Counted from the first letter of the stretch, positions 17,403 to 26,001 are shown. The stretch is DNA of 64,000 nt from Alphaproteobacteria bacterium (GCA_024742485.1 JANSYK010000003.1:248001-312000); one strand, 5' to 3'. Translations and numbers: made by a program. Notes: a model not told the origin generated them from the sequence alone.

Positions 17403-18197
17403 CTAGTCCGGCAGCAAAATGCCAAGTTTTGCAAGAACACCGCCATCGACCTTCAGGTCGGCGCCGGTCATGAAGGGACAGGAATCGCCCGCCAGGAAGG
17501 CCCCAACTTCAGCGATCTCCTCCGCCCGTCCGACACGGCCGGCCGGATGCGCCTTGCCCCAAAGGTCCACCATTTCTTCCGCCGTTCGGTCGCCCTTCCA
17601 CAAATCCGCCGCCCAGCGCAGCATTGGCGTGTCGACCGATGCCGGGCAGATCGCGTTGACCCGGATACCGGCATCCGCGTGATCAAGTGCCATCGCGCGG
17701 GTGAGGGCGAGAATGGCGCCTTTGGTCGCCGTGTAGGCCGCGACCCCGCTCTGTGACGCGTAGGCCTGCACGGAGGCTATGTTGATGATCGATCCACCGC
17801 CGCGCTTTGCCATCTCGGGTATGGCAAATTTTGAAGCGTGAAAAATGCCTTTGACATTGACGTCGAACACCTCGTCCCAAACGGCTTCGCTTGTGTCGAC
17901 GACGCTTCCGTATCGCTGGATGCCGGCGCAATTTGCCAGGATGTCGACGCCGCCGAACTGCGCAAGCGTCTCGGCGACAAGCGTCTCCATTTCGGCGCTC
18001 CTTGCAACATCCGCAAGAAGGCCGCGTACCGAACCGCGTTCGGGTGCGGAGCCGATCGCTGCGTCGATCGAGTCCGCCTCGTTGCTGCAGATCATCACCT
18101 GTGCGCCGCCTTGTGCAAAGCGATGCGCCATGGCACGACCCATTCCCTTTGATCCGCCGGTGACAATGGCCACCTTGCCATGAAGGTCCCTGGTCAT
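17403..18197 (-). CDS. SDR family sugar/alcohol dehydrogenase
   Basis: This is a 264-residue classical SDR: VAIVTGGSKGMGRAMA near 9 (cofactor), ANCAGIQRYG near 90, catalytic Ser in INIASVQAYAS and YTATKGAI with Tyr and Lys near 155-159, and NAICPASVDTPM near 185. It uses NAD(P). In this operon it is the best candidate for oxidising a sugar to a lactone. Its ATG overlaps the stop of the GntR gene by four bases and it is 10 bases from the epimerase gene, so it is the first enzyme gene of the operon. Confidence 0.88.
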   Translation of the reverse strand: MTRDLHGKVAIVTGGSKGMGRAMAHRFAQGGAQVMICSNEADSIDAAIGSAPERGSVRGLLADVARSAEMETLVAETLAQFGGVDILANCAGIQRYGSVVDTSEAVWDEVFDVNVKGIFHASKFAIPEMAKRGGGSIINIASVQAYASQSGVAAYTATKGAILALTRAMALDHADAGIRVNAICPASVDTPMLRWAADLWKGDRTAEEMVDLWGKAHPAGRVGRAEEIAEVGAFLAGDSCPFMTGADLKVDGGVLAKLGILLPD

Positions 18198-18916
18198 TGG
18201 CCAATTCCTGTCGCTGTCATGTTCATCCCTGTGGCCTCATTTTCGTCAATGTCGAAATAATCGGGATACTGATCCATGAGGCTTTCGAGGCCGGGTAGGA
18301 TCGTTTGAAGATGAGTACGGACGCGCTTTTCGGCCTTATCCGCGTTCTTCTGTCTGACGGCGTCAACGATATATTCATGGTCGTCGATCAATTCGCTGAT
18401 CTTGCGGGGTTGCAGCGTCAATTTGCGAATACGGTCCATATGCGTTTTGGCATCTTCGATCAGTTGCCAGGCCGCTTCCTGATCCGCCAATACGCAGATC
18501 TGCCGATGCATTTTCTCGTCGGCCGCGTAAAACAGCGAGGGTTCGTTTTCCCGCTCGGCCAGTTTTTGCTCTTCAATGGTCTGCAGCAGCGGAAAGACGC
18601 CGCGCGACGTCGCGCGCTCCGCAGCCTGCCGGACTATTGCAGCTTCAAGCGTCTCCCGGACAAACTGTGCCGTTCGCACGGCTTTGAGCCGGATGGGCGC
18701 AACCACGGCACCACGCCGGGGGTACATTTCAACCAGGCCTTCCGCCGACAGGCGACCGAGGGCCTCGCGGATCGGTGTGCGGCTCACCTTGAGATCGTCT
18801 GCCAGGCCCTGTTCGCCCAGATGGACATTGGGAGCCAGTTCCAGGGAGAGAATGCGCGCGCGTATCTCCCGATAGACATGAATGGATGTCGGCAAGTGGG
18901 TGTGCCGATAAGGCAT
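18194..18916 (-). CDS. GntR-family transcriptional regulator (FCD type)
   Basis: This 240-residue regulator has an N-terminal winged helix (HVYREIRARILSLELAP, then LADDLKVSRTPIREALGRLSAEGLVEMYPRRGAVV) and an all-helical FCD effector domain. The tracked start is 23 codons upstream and would overlap the operator; ATG 18916 behind GGGAGAT is better. It is the first gene of a nine-gene operon and overlaps the next gene by four bases, so it probably represses its own operon. Two TTGTATACAA-like palindromes in the leader are the likely binding sites. The effector is probably the imported sugar or an acid derived from it. Confidence 0.9.
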   Translation of the reverse strand: MPYRHTHLPTSIHVYREIRARILSLELAPNVHLGEQGLADDLKVSRTPIREALGRLSAEGLVEMYPRRGAVVAPIRLKAVRTAQFVRETLEAAIVRQAAERATSRGVFPLLQTIEEQKLAERENEPSLFYAADEKMHRQICVLADQEAAWQLIEDAKTHMDRIRKLTLQPRKISELIDDHEYIVDAVRQKNADKAEKRVRTHLQTILPGLESLMDQYPDYFDIDENEATGMNMTATGIGQ

Positions 18917-18935
18917 CAAGATCTCCCGATATCGA

Positions 18936-18972
18936 TTGTATACAAAAATACAATTTGATAATTTGCATACAA
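18936..18972. promoter_or_regulatory. Pair of GntR operators upstream of the nine-gene operon
   Basis: TTGTATACAA (18936-18945) is a perfect palindrome and TTGCATACAA (18963-18972) differs from it at one base. Their centres are 27 bases apart. The ATTGTATACAAT type of site is common for FCD GntR regulators, and the location directly ahead of the GntR gene fits self-control. The rest of the 335-base gap 18917-19251 shows no gene or other element I can name. Confidence 0.65.
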
Positions 18973-19251
18973 TCATATGGAGCAAACCAGATCAAGGCCC
19001 ACCTCAAACGGGTCACCCTCTGATGGTCCCGAAGGGGCCGAGAGGGGAGAACGAATATCCGATCCGATCGAAGATGCCGATGCGGCATTGCGATGCCGCG
19101 ATCAGGCAATCTGTAAAACATTGGTCGATTTAGCGATGCAAAAACAGTTGGTTGTGCCGTTGACTTGAATCAGATCCACAACCGAATGCACAGCAAGGCA
19201 TCGGCCTGGAACCGGGGCCGGCGCGCTGCCGGAATTGTCCACATCATTTTG

Positions 19252-20721
19252 TCAAAGATCGTAGAGTGTGGAAAATTTCGCCTCGAGATAGGAGACAAGT
19301 GGTTCAGCACTTGGCGCTTCGCCGGTCGCCTGCTCGATCAGTTCCGGGGCCGGTATGACCCGACCCCTTGAGTGAATCCGTTCGCGCAACCAGTCCAGGA
19401 TCGGTTGCGTTTCGGCCGATCGTATCATCGCTTCCCGATCAGGCAGCGTGGCCAGCATGGCCTTGTCCAGGCAGGCGGAATAGATATTGCCCAGACTATA
19501 GGTCGGAAAATATCCGAACAGGCCAAGCGACCAATGGACGTCCTGCAGCACGCCAAGACTCGCATCGGGTACAGTCAAGCCGAAGTCGCGTTCGAACCGT
19601 GTGTTCCACGCCTCTTCAAGATCGTCGACTTCCAGCGCGCCGGAAATCAGTTCACGTTCGAGCTCGAAGCGAAGAAGGATGTGCAAATTGTAATGCACCT
19701 CATCGGCCTCGGTCCGGATGAAGCCGGTTTCGACCCGATTGACGGCGGCGTATAGCCCATCCGGACTGGCAATGTTCAGCCCGCCGAAGGCCTCATCCAT
19801 GGCCGGGTGGAGCCAGTCGGCAAAGGCACGTGACCGGCCGACCTGGTTTTCCCAGAAACGTGACTGGCTTTCATGCACGCCCATCGAGCAATAGTCGGCC
19901 GCTGGCAGAAAGGGGTCCGGAGCACCTTGCGCATAAAGAGCGTGCCCAACCTCGTGTACCGTTGAATAGAGGCAGTTGAGCGGATCGGCCTCATCGGTTC
20001 GCGTGGTGATGCGAACATCACTGCCGCTGCCCGAGCAAAACGGGTGGACCACCGTATCGATCCGTCCGGCCTCGAAATCGTAGCCAATCCGCGCGGCAAT
20101 CTTCCTGGCAAGGTCCATCTGTGCGGTGGCCGGAAAGTGGCCTGACAAGGGCTCGGGTGCTGCCTTGCCGGCAATTTTCTCGCGAAGCGCAACCAGGCTG
20201 GGACGAAGACTCTCCAGCAATGGCAGCAGCTCTTGCGCCCTGGCACCCGGTTCGAATTGATCGAGCAGTGCATCATAGTGATCCATGTCCGGACCGGCGA
20301 GGCAGCTTGCTTCTTCCCGCTTGAGCGCGATGTTCCGTTTCAAGGCGGGAACGAACTGGCTGAAGTTCTTTGCTGCCCGCGCGGCCGCCCAGGCTCTTTG
20401 TCCTTCCGATGCCGCCTTGGCGCTTTCCTCGGCCAGTCGCGACGGTATCTTGGTCGCCTGATCATAGGCGCGCTGGGCTTCGTCTATGTTTCGTCGGTCG
20501 AACGCACTCAGATCGTCCCGGTCAATGCTGTCGATCCACTCGGGAATGCGCGGGTCGGCATTTCGTGCGTGAATGACGGCGGCGAGCGTCCCAGACTGCT
20601 CGGCCCTCTGCTCGGCACCGCGCACCGGCATGATGGCCTCCTGGTCCCACTCCAGGAGTCCGGCCACCTGACCAAGGGCGGCGGATTGTTTCAAATGATT
20701 GAGAAGAACGGGCAGGGACAT
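19252..20721 (-). CDS. M32-family metallocarboxypeptidase
   Basis: This 489-residue cytoplasmic zinc carboxypeptidase has HEVGHALYAQGA (the HExxH site) near 255 and the family-specific HESQSRFWENQVGRSRAF near 285, followed by DEVHYNLHILLRFELER. M32 enzymes remove C-terminal residues from peptides. The length is normal for the family. ATG 20721 follows GAGGCCGC. It is divergent from the flavin dehydrogenase operon and probably monocistronic. Confidence 0.92.
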   Translation of the reverse strand: MSLPVLLNHLKQSAALGQVAGLLEWDQEAIMPVRGAEQRAEQSGTLAAVIHARNADPRIPEWIDSIDRDDLSAFDRRNIDEAQRAYDQATKIPSRLAEESAKAASEGQRAWAAARAAKNFSQFVPALKRNIALKREEASCLAGPDMDHYDALLDQFEPGARAQELLPLLESLRPSLVALREKIAGKAAPEPLSGHFPATAQMDLARKIAARIGYDFEAGRIDTVVHPFCSGSGSDVRITTRTDEADPLNCLYSTVHEVGHALYAQGAPDPFLPAADYCSMGVHESQSRFWENQVGRSRAFADWLHPAMDEAFGGLNIASPDGLYAAVNRVETGFIRTEADEVHYNLHILLRFELERELISGALEVDDLEEAWNTRFERDFGLTVPDASLGVLQDVHWSLGLFGYFPTYSLGNIYSACLDKAMLATLPDREAMIRSAETQPILDWLRERIHSRGRVIPAPELIEQATGEAPSAEPLVSYLEAKFSTLYDL

Positions 20722-20817
20722 GGCGCGGCCTCGAAACGATTGACGGAATACAGTGCCGCTATGTCAATTGGCTGCAAATTGCAACCGGAGCGGCATGATT
20801 CCAGTAAGGAAGCGCTG

Positions 20818-20922
20818 GTGGGACACAGTAAAAACAGGTTCGCACCTTTCCAACGAATATTGGCTTTAGCACGCAAGATATGGCGCACCGATATTGAAAG
20901 CGATGCCGATGTGGGACACAGT
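20818..20922. repeat. Direct repeat of a 12-base word upstream of the flavin dehydrogenase operon
   Basis: GTGGGACACAGT occurs at 20818-20829 and again at 20911-20922, 93 bases apart. A small inverted repeat, ACCGGCT-C-AGCCGGT, follows at 20941-20955. The 20722-20985 region between the divergent genes has no convincing gene, so these are possible regulator sites. Confidence 0.4.
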
Positions 20923-20985
20923 CCAGCAGCGTCGTCGGATACCGGCTCAGCCGGTTCAGTAGATACACCAGATGAATCGGATACC

Positions 20986-22095
20986 ATGGATACGGAATTT
21001 GCCATTGTTGGCGGCGGCGTTGTTGGTCTCTCGATTGCCTATGGACTTTTGAACCACGGTCACAGTGTCAGTGTCCTTGATGAGGGTGATGGCGCCTATC
21101 GCGCGTCTCGCGGCAATTTCGGACTCATCTGGGTTCAGGGCAAGGGACTGAAACAACCGGCCTATACGCGCTGGACCCGCGCCTCGGCAGCCGCGTGGAA
21201 AGATCTTGCCGAGCAACTGACGGCACGCACAGGTGAAGACCTGTCCCTCGTTCAAGATGGCGGTTACGTGGTCCACATGGACGAAGACGCGCTTGATGCC
21301 GACCGGAAGAAATACGAAACGCTGCAAGCGGAACTCGGCGGCGACTATCCGTTTGAGGTGATGGGCCGCAATGCGCTGCGCTCGGAGGAGCCGAACATCG
21401 GTCCCAAGGTGGCGGGCGCGCTTTACTGCCGTGAAGACGGACATGTGAATCCGCTGAGGCTGTTGCGGACATTGTCTGCCGAGGTGCGCCATGCCGGCGG
21501 CGATGTGCGTGTGAACACACAGGTAAAGGAGATTGCCGGTCAAGCTGGCGGGTATCGATTGATCATGTCGGACGGGTCCGCATTTGGTGCCGAAAAGGTC
21601 GTTCTTGCAGCCGGGCTTGGTGCCTTGCAGCTCGGGCCCGGACTTGGTTTCAGGACTCCCATCAGTCCCCAGCAGGGACAGGTCCTGATCACCGAAAAAC
21701 TGCCGAAGCTCATGAACCGGCCCAACGTCGAAGTGCGACAGGTCGATGAAGGGGGCGTGCAAATTGGTGCTTCCAGCGCGGAACTGGGATTCGATGACCG
21801 GGAAACCCTGGAGACAACAGCCGCGCTGGCCCGCAACGCGGTCGATATGTATCCGGCACTTCGATCGGCCCGCGTGCTGCGCAGTTGGGCAGCGCTCCGG
21901 ATCATGTCGCCGGATGGCTTGCCGATCTATCAGCAATCCCCGACTCATCCCGGTGTCTTTTTCGTCACATGCCATTCGGGCGTGACCCTTGCGGCAGCGC
22001 ATGCGCGCTTCCTGCCATTGTGGTTGACCGGCCAAACCGATGCACCGGATCTGTCAATGTTCAGCGAGGAGAGATTTCGTGTTCAGGCGGCTTGA
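20986..22095 (+). CDS. FAD-dependent amino-acid-type dehydrogenase, large subunit (HcnC/OoxB/DadA-like)
   Basis: This is a 369-residue DAAO-type flavoprotein: FAIVGGGVVGLSIAYGLL near 5 binds the FAD ADP, EGDGAYRASRGNFGLIW resembles the catalytic-site entry of HcnC-like enzymes, and SWAALRIMSPDGLPIYQ and CHSGVTLAAAHARFLP close the fold. The tracked ORF extends 251 codons upstream across non-coding sequence; ATG 20986 begins the conserved chain. It overlaps the ferredoxin-like gene by 17 bases. With the next two genes it forms a three-subunit dehydrogenase like opine oxidase, D-hydroxyproline dehydrogenase or HCN synthase; the substrate is probably an N-substituted amino acid or imino acid. Confidence 0.85.
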   Translation: MDTEFAIVGGGVVGLSIAYGLLNHGHSVSVLDEGDGAYRASRGNFGLIWVQGKGLKQPAYTRWTRASAAAWKDLAEQLTARTGEDLSLVQDGGYVVHMDEDALDADRKKYETLQAELGGDYPFEVMGRNALRSEEPNIGPKVAGALYCREDGHVNPLRLLRTLSAEVRHAGGDVRVNTQVKEIAGQAGGYRLIMSDGSAFGAEKVVLAAGLGALQLGPGLGFRTPISPQQGQVLITEKLPKLMNRPNVEVRQVDEGGVQIGASSAELGFDDRETLETTAALARNAVDMYPALRSARVLRSWAALRIMSPDGLPIYQQSPTHPGVFFVTCHSGVTLAAAHARFLPLWLTGQTDAPDLSMFSEERFRVQAA

Positions 22096-22381
22096 AACGA
22101 CGGGCGGCGACCATGTCGAATTTGAGTTCGATGGACGCAGGATTGTTGCCAGACGCGGAGACAGTGTTGCCGCTGCTCTCCTTGCTGCCGGCATCAAATC
22201 ATTCAGGACAACCCAAAAGTCCGGCGCTGCACGTGGGCCCTTTTGCATGATGGGCGCCTGTTTTGACTGCCTTGTCGAAATTGATGGCGAAACCGTTCAG
22301 GCCTGCGCGGTGCCTGTATCGCAGGACCTGTTGGTGGGGCGGTGCAAGCAGGTCAGCCTGTCGCCTCGTGACGAACAGTGA
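22079..22381 (+). CDS. 2Fe-2S ferredoxin-like small subunit (HcnA/OoxA-N-like)
   Basis: This 100-residue protein has the cluster ligands FCMMGACFDCLV and, further on, QACAVPV: four cysteines spaced as in the small [2Fe-2S] subunit of HcnABC-type dehydrogenases. GTG 22079 follows GAGGAGAG, which decides the start and makes it overlap the preceding gene by 17 bases. It should pass electrons between the two flavin subunits. Confidence 0.88.
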   Translation: MFRRLETTGGDHVEFEFDGRRIVARRGDSVAAALLAAGIKSFRTTQKSGAARGPFCMMGACFDCLVEIDGETVQACAVPVSQDLLVGRCKQVSLSPRDEQ

Positions 22382-22383
22382 CC

Positions 22384-23793
22384 ATGGTCGATATTGTGAT
22401 TATCGGTGCGGGACCTGCCGGCATGGCTGCGGCCATACAGGCAGATGAGTGCGGTGCATCGGTCATGCTGCTTGATGAGCAGCAAGAGCAGGGCGGTCAG
22501 ATCTACCGCAATGTTTTGAATGCGGACACTGCGCGACTAGCTGTCATGGGAGACGATTATGCTGCCGGCCAGTCGCTTGCCAGTGCACTCGATAGACCGG
22601 GTGTTCTCCGCGAATTGAGCGCCACCGTCTGGCGTGTCGATCCAGATGGCACAGTAACCTATTCCGTCAAAGGTGTGGCGCGGCAGGTCATCGGTCGACA
22701 GATCATCGTCGCAACCGGTGCGCTGGAACGCCCGGTGCCTCTGCCCGGTTGGACATTGCCAGATGTGCTGACAGCCGGCGCTGCCCAGATTCTGATGAAA
22801 TCGAACGGCCTGGTTGCAGACAATGCGGTGCTTGTCGGCTGCGGTCCGCTTCTTTATCTGCTGGCTGCACAGATGTGTCTGGCGGGTGCGGCTCCAAAGG
22901 CGCTGGTTGAAACGCAAACCCGGGGCGATACGTGGCGATCACTGAAATATGGGATGGGCGCGCTGCGCGGCTGGCGAACCCTTTCCAAGGGACTTGGCTT
23001 GATCGCGGCTGTCAGGCGGGCTGGTGTGCCCCGCTACAAAGCGGCAACGGACGTTCGCATCACCGGTACGGACAGCGCCGAAGCGGTGATGTTCTCCTGC
23101 GGCGGGACGGCGCGTGAAATAGCCTGTGACAACGTGTTTCTGCATCAGGGTGTTGTCCCCAATACACAAATCAGCCGCTCACTCGGGCTGGAACACCGTT
23201 GGAACCATCGGCAACGATGTTTCGAGCCGGTTGTCGATGTCATGGGGGCTACACGGCTCGAACGCATACATATTGCCGGCGATGGTGCGGCGATCAACGG
23301 CGCGAAAGCAGCAGAACTGCAGGGGCGGGTTACCGCCTGCGATGTCCTTGTCAAACTTGGCCGGATCGATCCGGCTCGGCGTCATAATCTCGTTCGTCCG
23401 CTGATGCGGGCACTTGCCGGGCAGATGGCCGTCCGCCCCTTTCTCGACGCGCTCTATCCGCCCTCGGCTGAGATCCTTCGCCCCGCCGACGATACGCCCG
23501 TTTGCCGGTGCGAGGAGGTAACGGCCGGCGATATTCGCAACTACGCCCGGATCGGCTGTGTCGGTCCCAATCAGACCAAGGCGTTTGGCCGCAGCGGCAT
23601 GGGACCGTGTCAGGGGCGCTATTGCGGGCTGACCGTGACTGAGATACTGGCTAAGGAAAATGACATGTCGCTGCAGAAGATCGGGTCCTACCGTGTCCGG
23701 GCGCCGTTGAAACCGGTAACGCTCGGCGAGTTGGCAAGCCTGGCTGAAACCAATGGAACGCCAACAGTCGAAGAGGATCATTCTCATGATTGA
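22384..23793 (+). CDS. NAD/FAD-dependent oxidoreductase subunit with BFD-like Fe-S domain (HcnB/OoxA-like)
   Basis: This 469-residue flavoprotein begins VDIVIIGAGPAGMAAAI (FAD), has ATGALERPVPLPGWTLP near 115 and IAGDGAAINGAKAAELQG near 300, and ends in a BFD-like [2Fe-2S] domain with VCRCEEVTAGDIR and MGPCQGRYCG. This is the layout of HcnB and opine oxidase subunit A. An upstream GTG (22378) that overlaps the ferredoxin-like stop is an alternative start. It forms a complex with the two proteins encoded just before it. The ridA-like gene starts within its last codons. Confidence 0.88.
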   Translation: MVDIVIIGAGPAGMAAAIQADECGASVMLLDEQQEQGGQIYRNVLNADTARLAVMGDDYAAGQSLASALDRPGVLRELSATVWRVDPDGTVTYSVKGVARQVIGRQIIVATGALERPVPLPGWTLPDVLTAGAAQILMKSNGLVADNAVLVGCGPLLYLLAAQMCLAGAAPKALVETQTRGDTWRSLKYGMGALRGWRTLSKGLGLIAAVRRAGVPRYKAATDVRITGTDSAEAVMFSCGGTAREIACDNVFLHQGVVPNTQISRSLGLEHRWNHRQRCFEPVVDVMGATRLERIHIAGDGAAINGAKAAELQGRVTACDVLVKLGRIDPARRHNLVRPLMRALAGQMAVRPFLDALYPPSAEILRPADDTPVCRCEEVTAGDIRNYARIGCVGPNQTKAFGRSGMGPCQGRYCGLTVTEILAKENDMSLQKIGSYRVRAPLKPVTLGELASLAETNGTPTVEEDHSHD

Positions 23794-24127
23794 GCGGATG
23801 GATGTCGGAACCCGCATGAGCAAAATCGTCAAGCACAATGGAGTAGTTTATCTTTGCGGGCAGGTAGGCGGGCGTGAAGGTACGGTTGCTGACCAGACGC
23901 GGGAATGCCTCAACCGCGTTGAACAGCTGCTGGCAGAAGCCGGATCGGGCACGGACAAGATCCTTCAAGCTGTTATCTGGCTCTCCGACATGGCCGATTT
24001 TGACGAGATGAATGCTGTCTGGGATGCGTGGGTGCCTGCCGGTCACGCCCCGGCTCGGGCCTGTGGCGAAGCAAAGCTCGCCCATCCGGATCTGAAGGTC
24101 GAGATCATCATAACCGCCGCCGGTTGA
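23786..24127 (+). CDS. RidA (YjgF/UK114) family enamine/imine deaminase
   Basis: This 113-residue protein matches RidA: KHNGVVYLCGQVG near 15, VEQLLAEAGSGTDKILQAVIWLSDMADFDEMNAVWDAWVP and RACGEAKLAHPDLKVEIIITA with the conserved Arg. RidA proteins hydrolyse reactive imines from amino acid oxidation. ATG 23786 follows GAAGAGGATC and overlaps the previous stop. The pairing supports a substrate whose oxidation yields an imine. Its stop directly abuts the stop of the convergent cyclase gene. Confidence 0.9.
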   Translation: MIERMDVGTRMSKIVKHNGVVYLCGQVGGREGTVADQTRECLNRVEQLLAEAGSGTDKILQAVIWLSDMADFDEMNAVWDAWVPAGHAPARACGEAKLAHPDLKVEIIITAAG

Positions 24128-25948
24128 TCACCTCTCGTCGGTCGGAGAACACAAGACCGTCGGCAGCGGCGCAGCATCCAGGGTTTGCCCCTCGTTCAGC
24201 ACCCCGTCTGCATTGCCACCGGCTTTCAGAACGGCCTCGGTAACGGCGATAACGATGGCCTTGTCCGGCTCTATGCCGCGCAGCGCCGCTTCCGTGCGTT
24301 CGGCCGCATTGACCGTTTCACCGACCAGCGTGTAATCGATCCGACCGGGAAACCCGATATTGCCCACCACCACCGGACCGCTGTGCAGGCCGAGGCGAAG
24401 TCGCGGGAAGCCGTCGCCGTTGTTCTCGGCTCTTCGACTGACCGCAATGGCAATTTCGGCGGCGGCGCGACAGGCGCGTGCGGCATGGTCGGGCTGAGGA
24501 TCAGGAGCACCCCAAAAGGCCAGCAAGCCATCACCGGTATATTTGTCAATCACGCCACCCGAATTCTCGAGGATCGGTCCGATCAGTCCAAACAGATCGT
24601 TAAGGTGGGCGGCAACGTCTGCTGCGTCGCGTCCCTTCGAAAAGGCGGTGAATCCTTCCAGGTCGGCGAACATCACCGTCAACGTTCGCTCCCGCGACCG
24701 CACAATGCCCCGCGAATTATTGAAAATGCGACGCACCAGCGAGCGCGGCAGATAGGTTTGAAACGCCGACAGCGCGCCAGCCGTATTCGTCAGGCTTTGT
24801 GCCATCTTTCGCCATTCCGTGACACGGCTGTTTTGCAGCATGGGGAGGGACACCGCATTAAAGTCCAAACGGGCAATGGCATTCAAAGCCCCGTTGAACT
24901 CTGCGGCGGGCCGGGCCATCCGGCGGCCAAGATACCAGGCAGAACCTGCTGCAACGAACATTAGAAGAATTCCGAGACCGGCTGCAACAGTTGATGCCCA
25001 TCGGTCGCGAGCCGTATCGGCGGATGGAACGACCACCCCGATGGTCAGCGGTTCGGGACTGTAGCCGGTGAGTTCACGATAAAAATAGGTGTACCGGGTT
25101 CCGTCAATTGTCGCTCTGTGCCCCATGGTGCGCGTCAGGTCTCTGATGGTACGAAGCGGCTGATCGGCCCACATGTCGGCAATGACCGGATCGCTCACAT
25201 CTGTCAGAAGCGGAAGGTCCGTCGACCCGTTCCCGGCGATGCGTGCAAGATGTTCCGGTGCCGCAATGACCCTGTCGCGCCCCAGCAAGATAAATGCGGT
25301 CGCATCGGATTGCTGTGAGACATTTGCCACATATTTGGACAGGGCCTGGCCGGTCACGGCCGCCACGAGAATACCGATGAACGCGCCATCATATTCGATT
25401 GGTGCCCGGTAATTCATGATTGTGTCGTTCAGCGTCGGATTGACGAATGGGCTTGACCAGTGGGCGGCTGGATTGCTGCGGGCGGTTGCCAATGCTTCCT
25501 TGAGAATCGACGGGTTTTCAACGGGTTGTATGCGATTGGCAAATGTACTGCGTTGCCAGGCCTGGATCGCTCCGTCCTTGCCAACGAGCGCAATTCCCGC
25601 CACCTGCGGGGTACCGGCAAGCATGCCCGAGACGAATGTCTGCATGTCCTTCGGATCGTTAGGGTCTACCCGGCCGCTCTCGAACATCTGTTTTGCATAG
25701 TTCAGTTGGCTGGCAGCGGGATTGAGTTCGCTGCGGATTCGGTTTTCCAGTCCGTCCACGATCAATTCTGCCCGTTCGCCCAGCAGGCGGTCGGCAGTGT
25801 CGGTTGATATGATGTAACCGGTGACGATCACCGGTACGACAGCCATGACAACCAGTGCGGCCATGACCATCGGCGCAAGAGTGGCAATCGAAATTTGCCG
25901 AATCTCGGTTTCTGAGGGTTTGTTTTCAGTGCGGCTTGGATCGCTCAT
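24128..25948 (-). CDS. Membrane-bound class III adenylate/guanylate cyclase with periplasmic sensor domain
   Basis: This 606-residue protein has a transmembrane helix at about 22-45, a periplasmic region of about 290 residues of dCache type, a second helix near 340-362, a HAMP-like linker and a cyclase domain from about 430. Catalytic parts are MFADLEGFTAFS and KYTGDGLLAFWG (the two metal Asp residues, and the Lys for base recognition) and RIDYTLVGETVNAAER (Asp, Asn and Arg). The Lys-Asp pair favours ATP, so it probably makes cAMP after sensing a small external ligand. It stands alone, and its stop abuts that of ridA. Confidence 0.88.
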   Translation of the reverse strand: MSDPSRTENKPSETEIRQISIATLAPMVMAALVVMAVVPVIVTGYIISTDTADRLLGERAELIVDGLENRIRSELNPAASQLNYAKQMFESGRVDPNDPKDMQTFVSGMLAGTPQVAGIALVGKDGAIQAWQRSTFANRIQPVENPSILKEALATARSNPAAHWSSPFVNPTLNDTIMNYRAPIEYDGAFIGILVAAVTGQALSKYVANVSQQSDATAFILLGRDRVIAAPEHLARIAGNGSTDLPLLTDVSDPVIADMWADQPLRTIRDLTRTMGHRATIDGTRYTYFYRELTGYSPEPLTIGVVVPSADTARDRWASTVAAGLGILLMFVAAGSAWYLGRRMARPAAEFNGALNAIARLDFNAVSLPMLQNSRVTEWRKMAQSLTNTAGALSAFQTYLPRSLVRRIFNNSRGIVRSRERTLTVMFADLEGFTAFSKGRDAADVAAHLNDLFGLIGPILENSGGVIDKYTGDGLLAFWGAPDPQPDHAARACRAAAEIAIAVSRRAENNGDGFPRLRLGLHSGPVVVGNIGFPGRIDYTLVGETVNAAERTEAALRGIEPDKAIVIAVTEAVLKAGGNADGVLNEGQTLDAAPLPTVLCSPTDER

Positions 25949-25950
25949 TC

Positions 25951-25972
25951 TGATACAATATCAAAGCTTTGA
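25951..25972. promoter_or_regulatory. Palindromes just upstream of the cyclase gene
   Basis: TGATACAATATCA (25951-25963) and TCAAAGCTTTGA (25961-25972) are two overlapping palindromes between the cyclase start and the LacI stop. TCAAAGCTTTGA is perfect. They are candidates for an operator, but nothing links them to a known regulator. Confidence 0.3.
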
Positions 25973-26001
25973 CATTCGCGCTTGAATCAATGTTTGAATC
26001 G

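Noticed and set aside
10123-18197. Sulfoquinovose (sulfo-Entner-Doudoroff) pathway
   Set aside because: SDR, lactonase and AGE-type isomerase are suggestive, but there is no sulfoquinovosidase, IlvD-type dehydratase, aldolase or sulfolactaldehyde dehydrogenase; the dehydratase is of the enolase superfamily.
20233-20985. N-terminal extension of the FAD dehydrogenase ORF by 251 codons
   Set aside because: It runs antisense through the M32 carboxypeptidase gene and then through low-quality sequence; the conserved protein begins at ATG 20986.
20986-23793. Naming the three-subunit dehydrogenase as hydrogen cyanide synthase HcnABC
   Set aside because: The fold and subunit order are shared with opine oxidases and D-hydroxyproline dehydrogenase, and I see no feature specific for glycine oxidation to cyanide.
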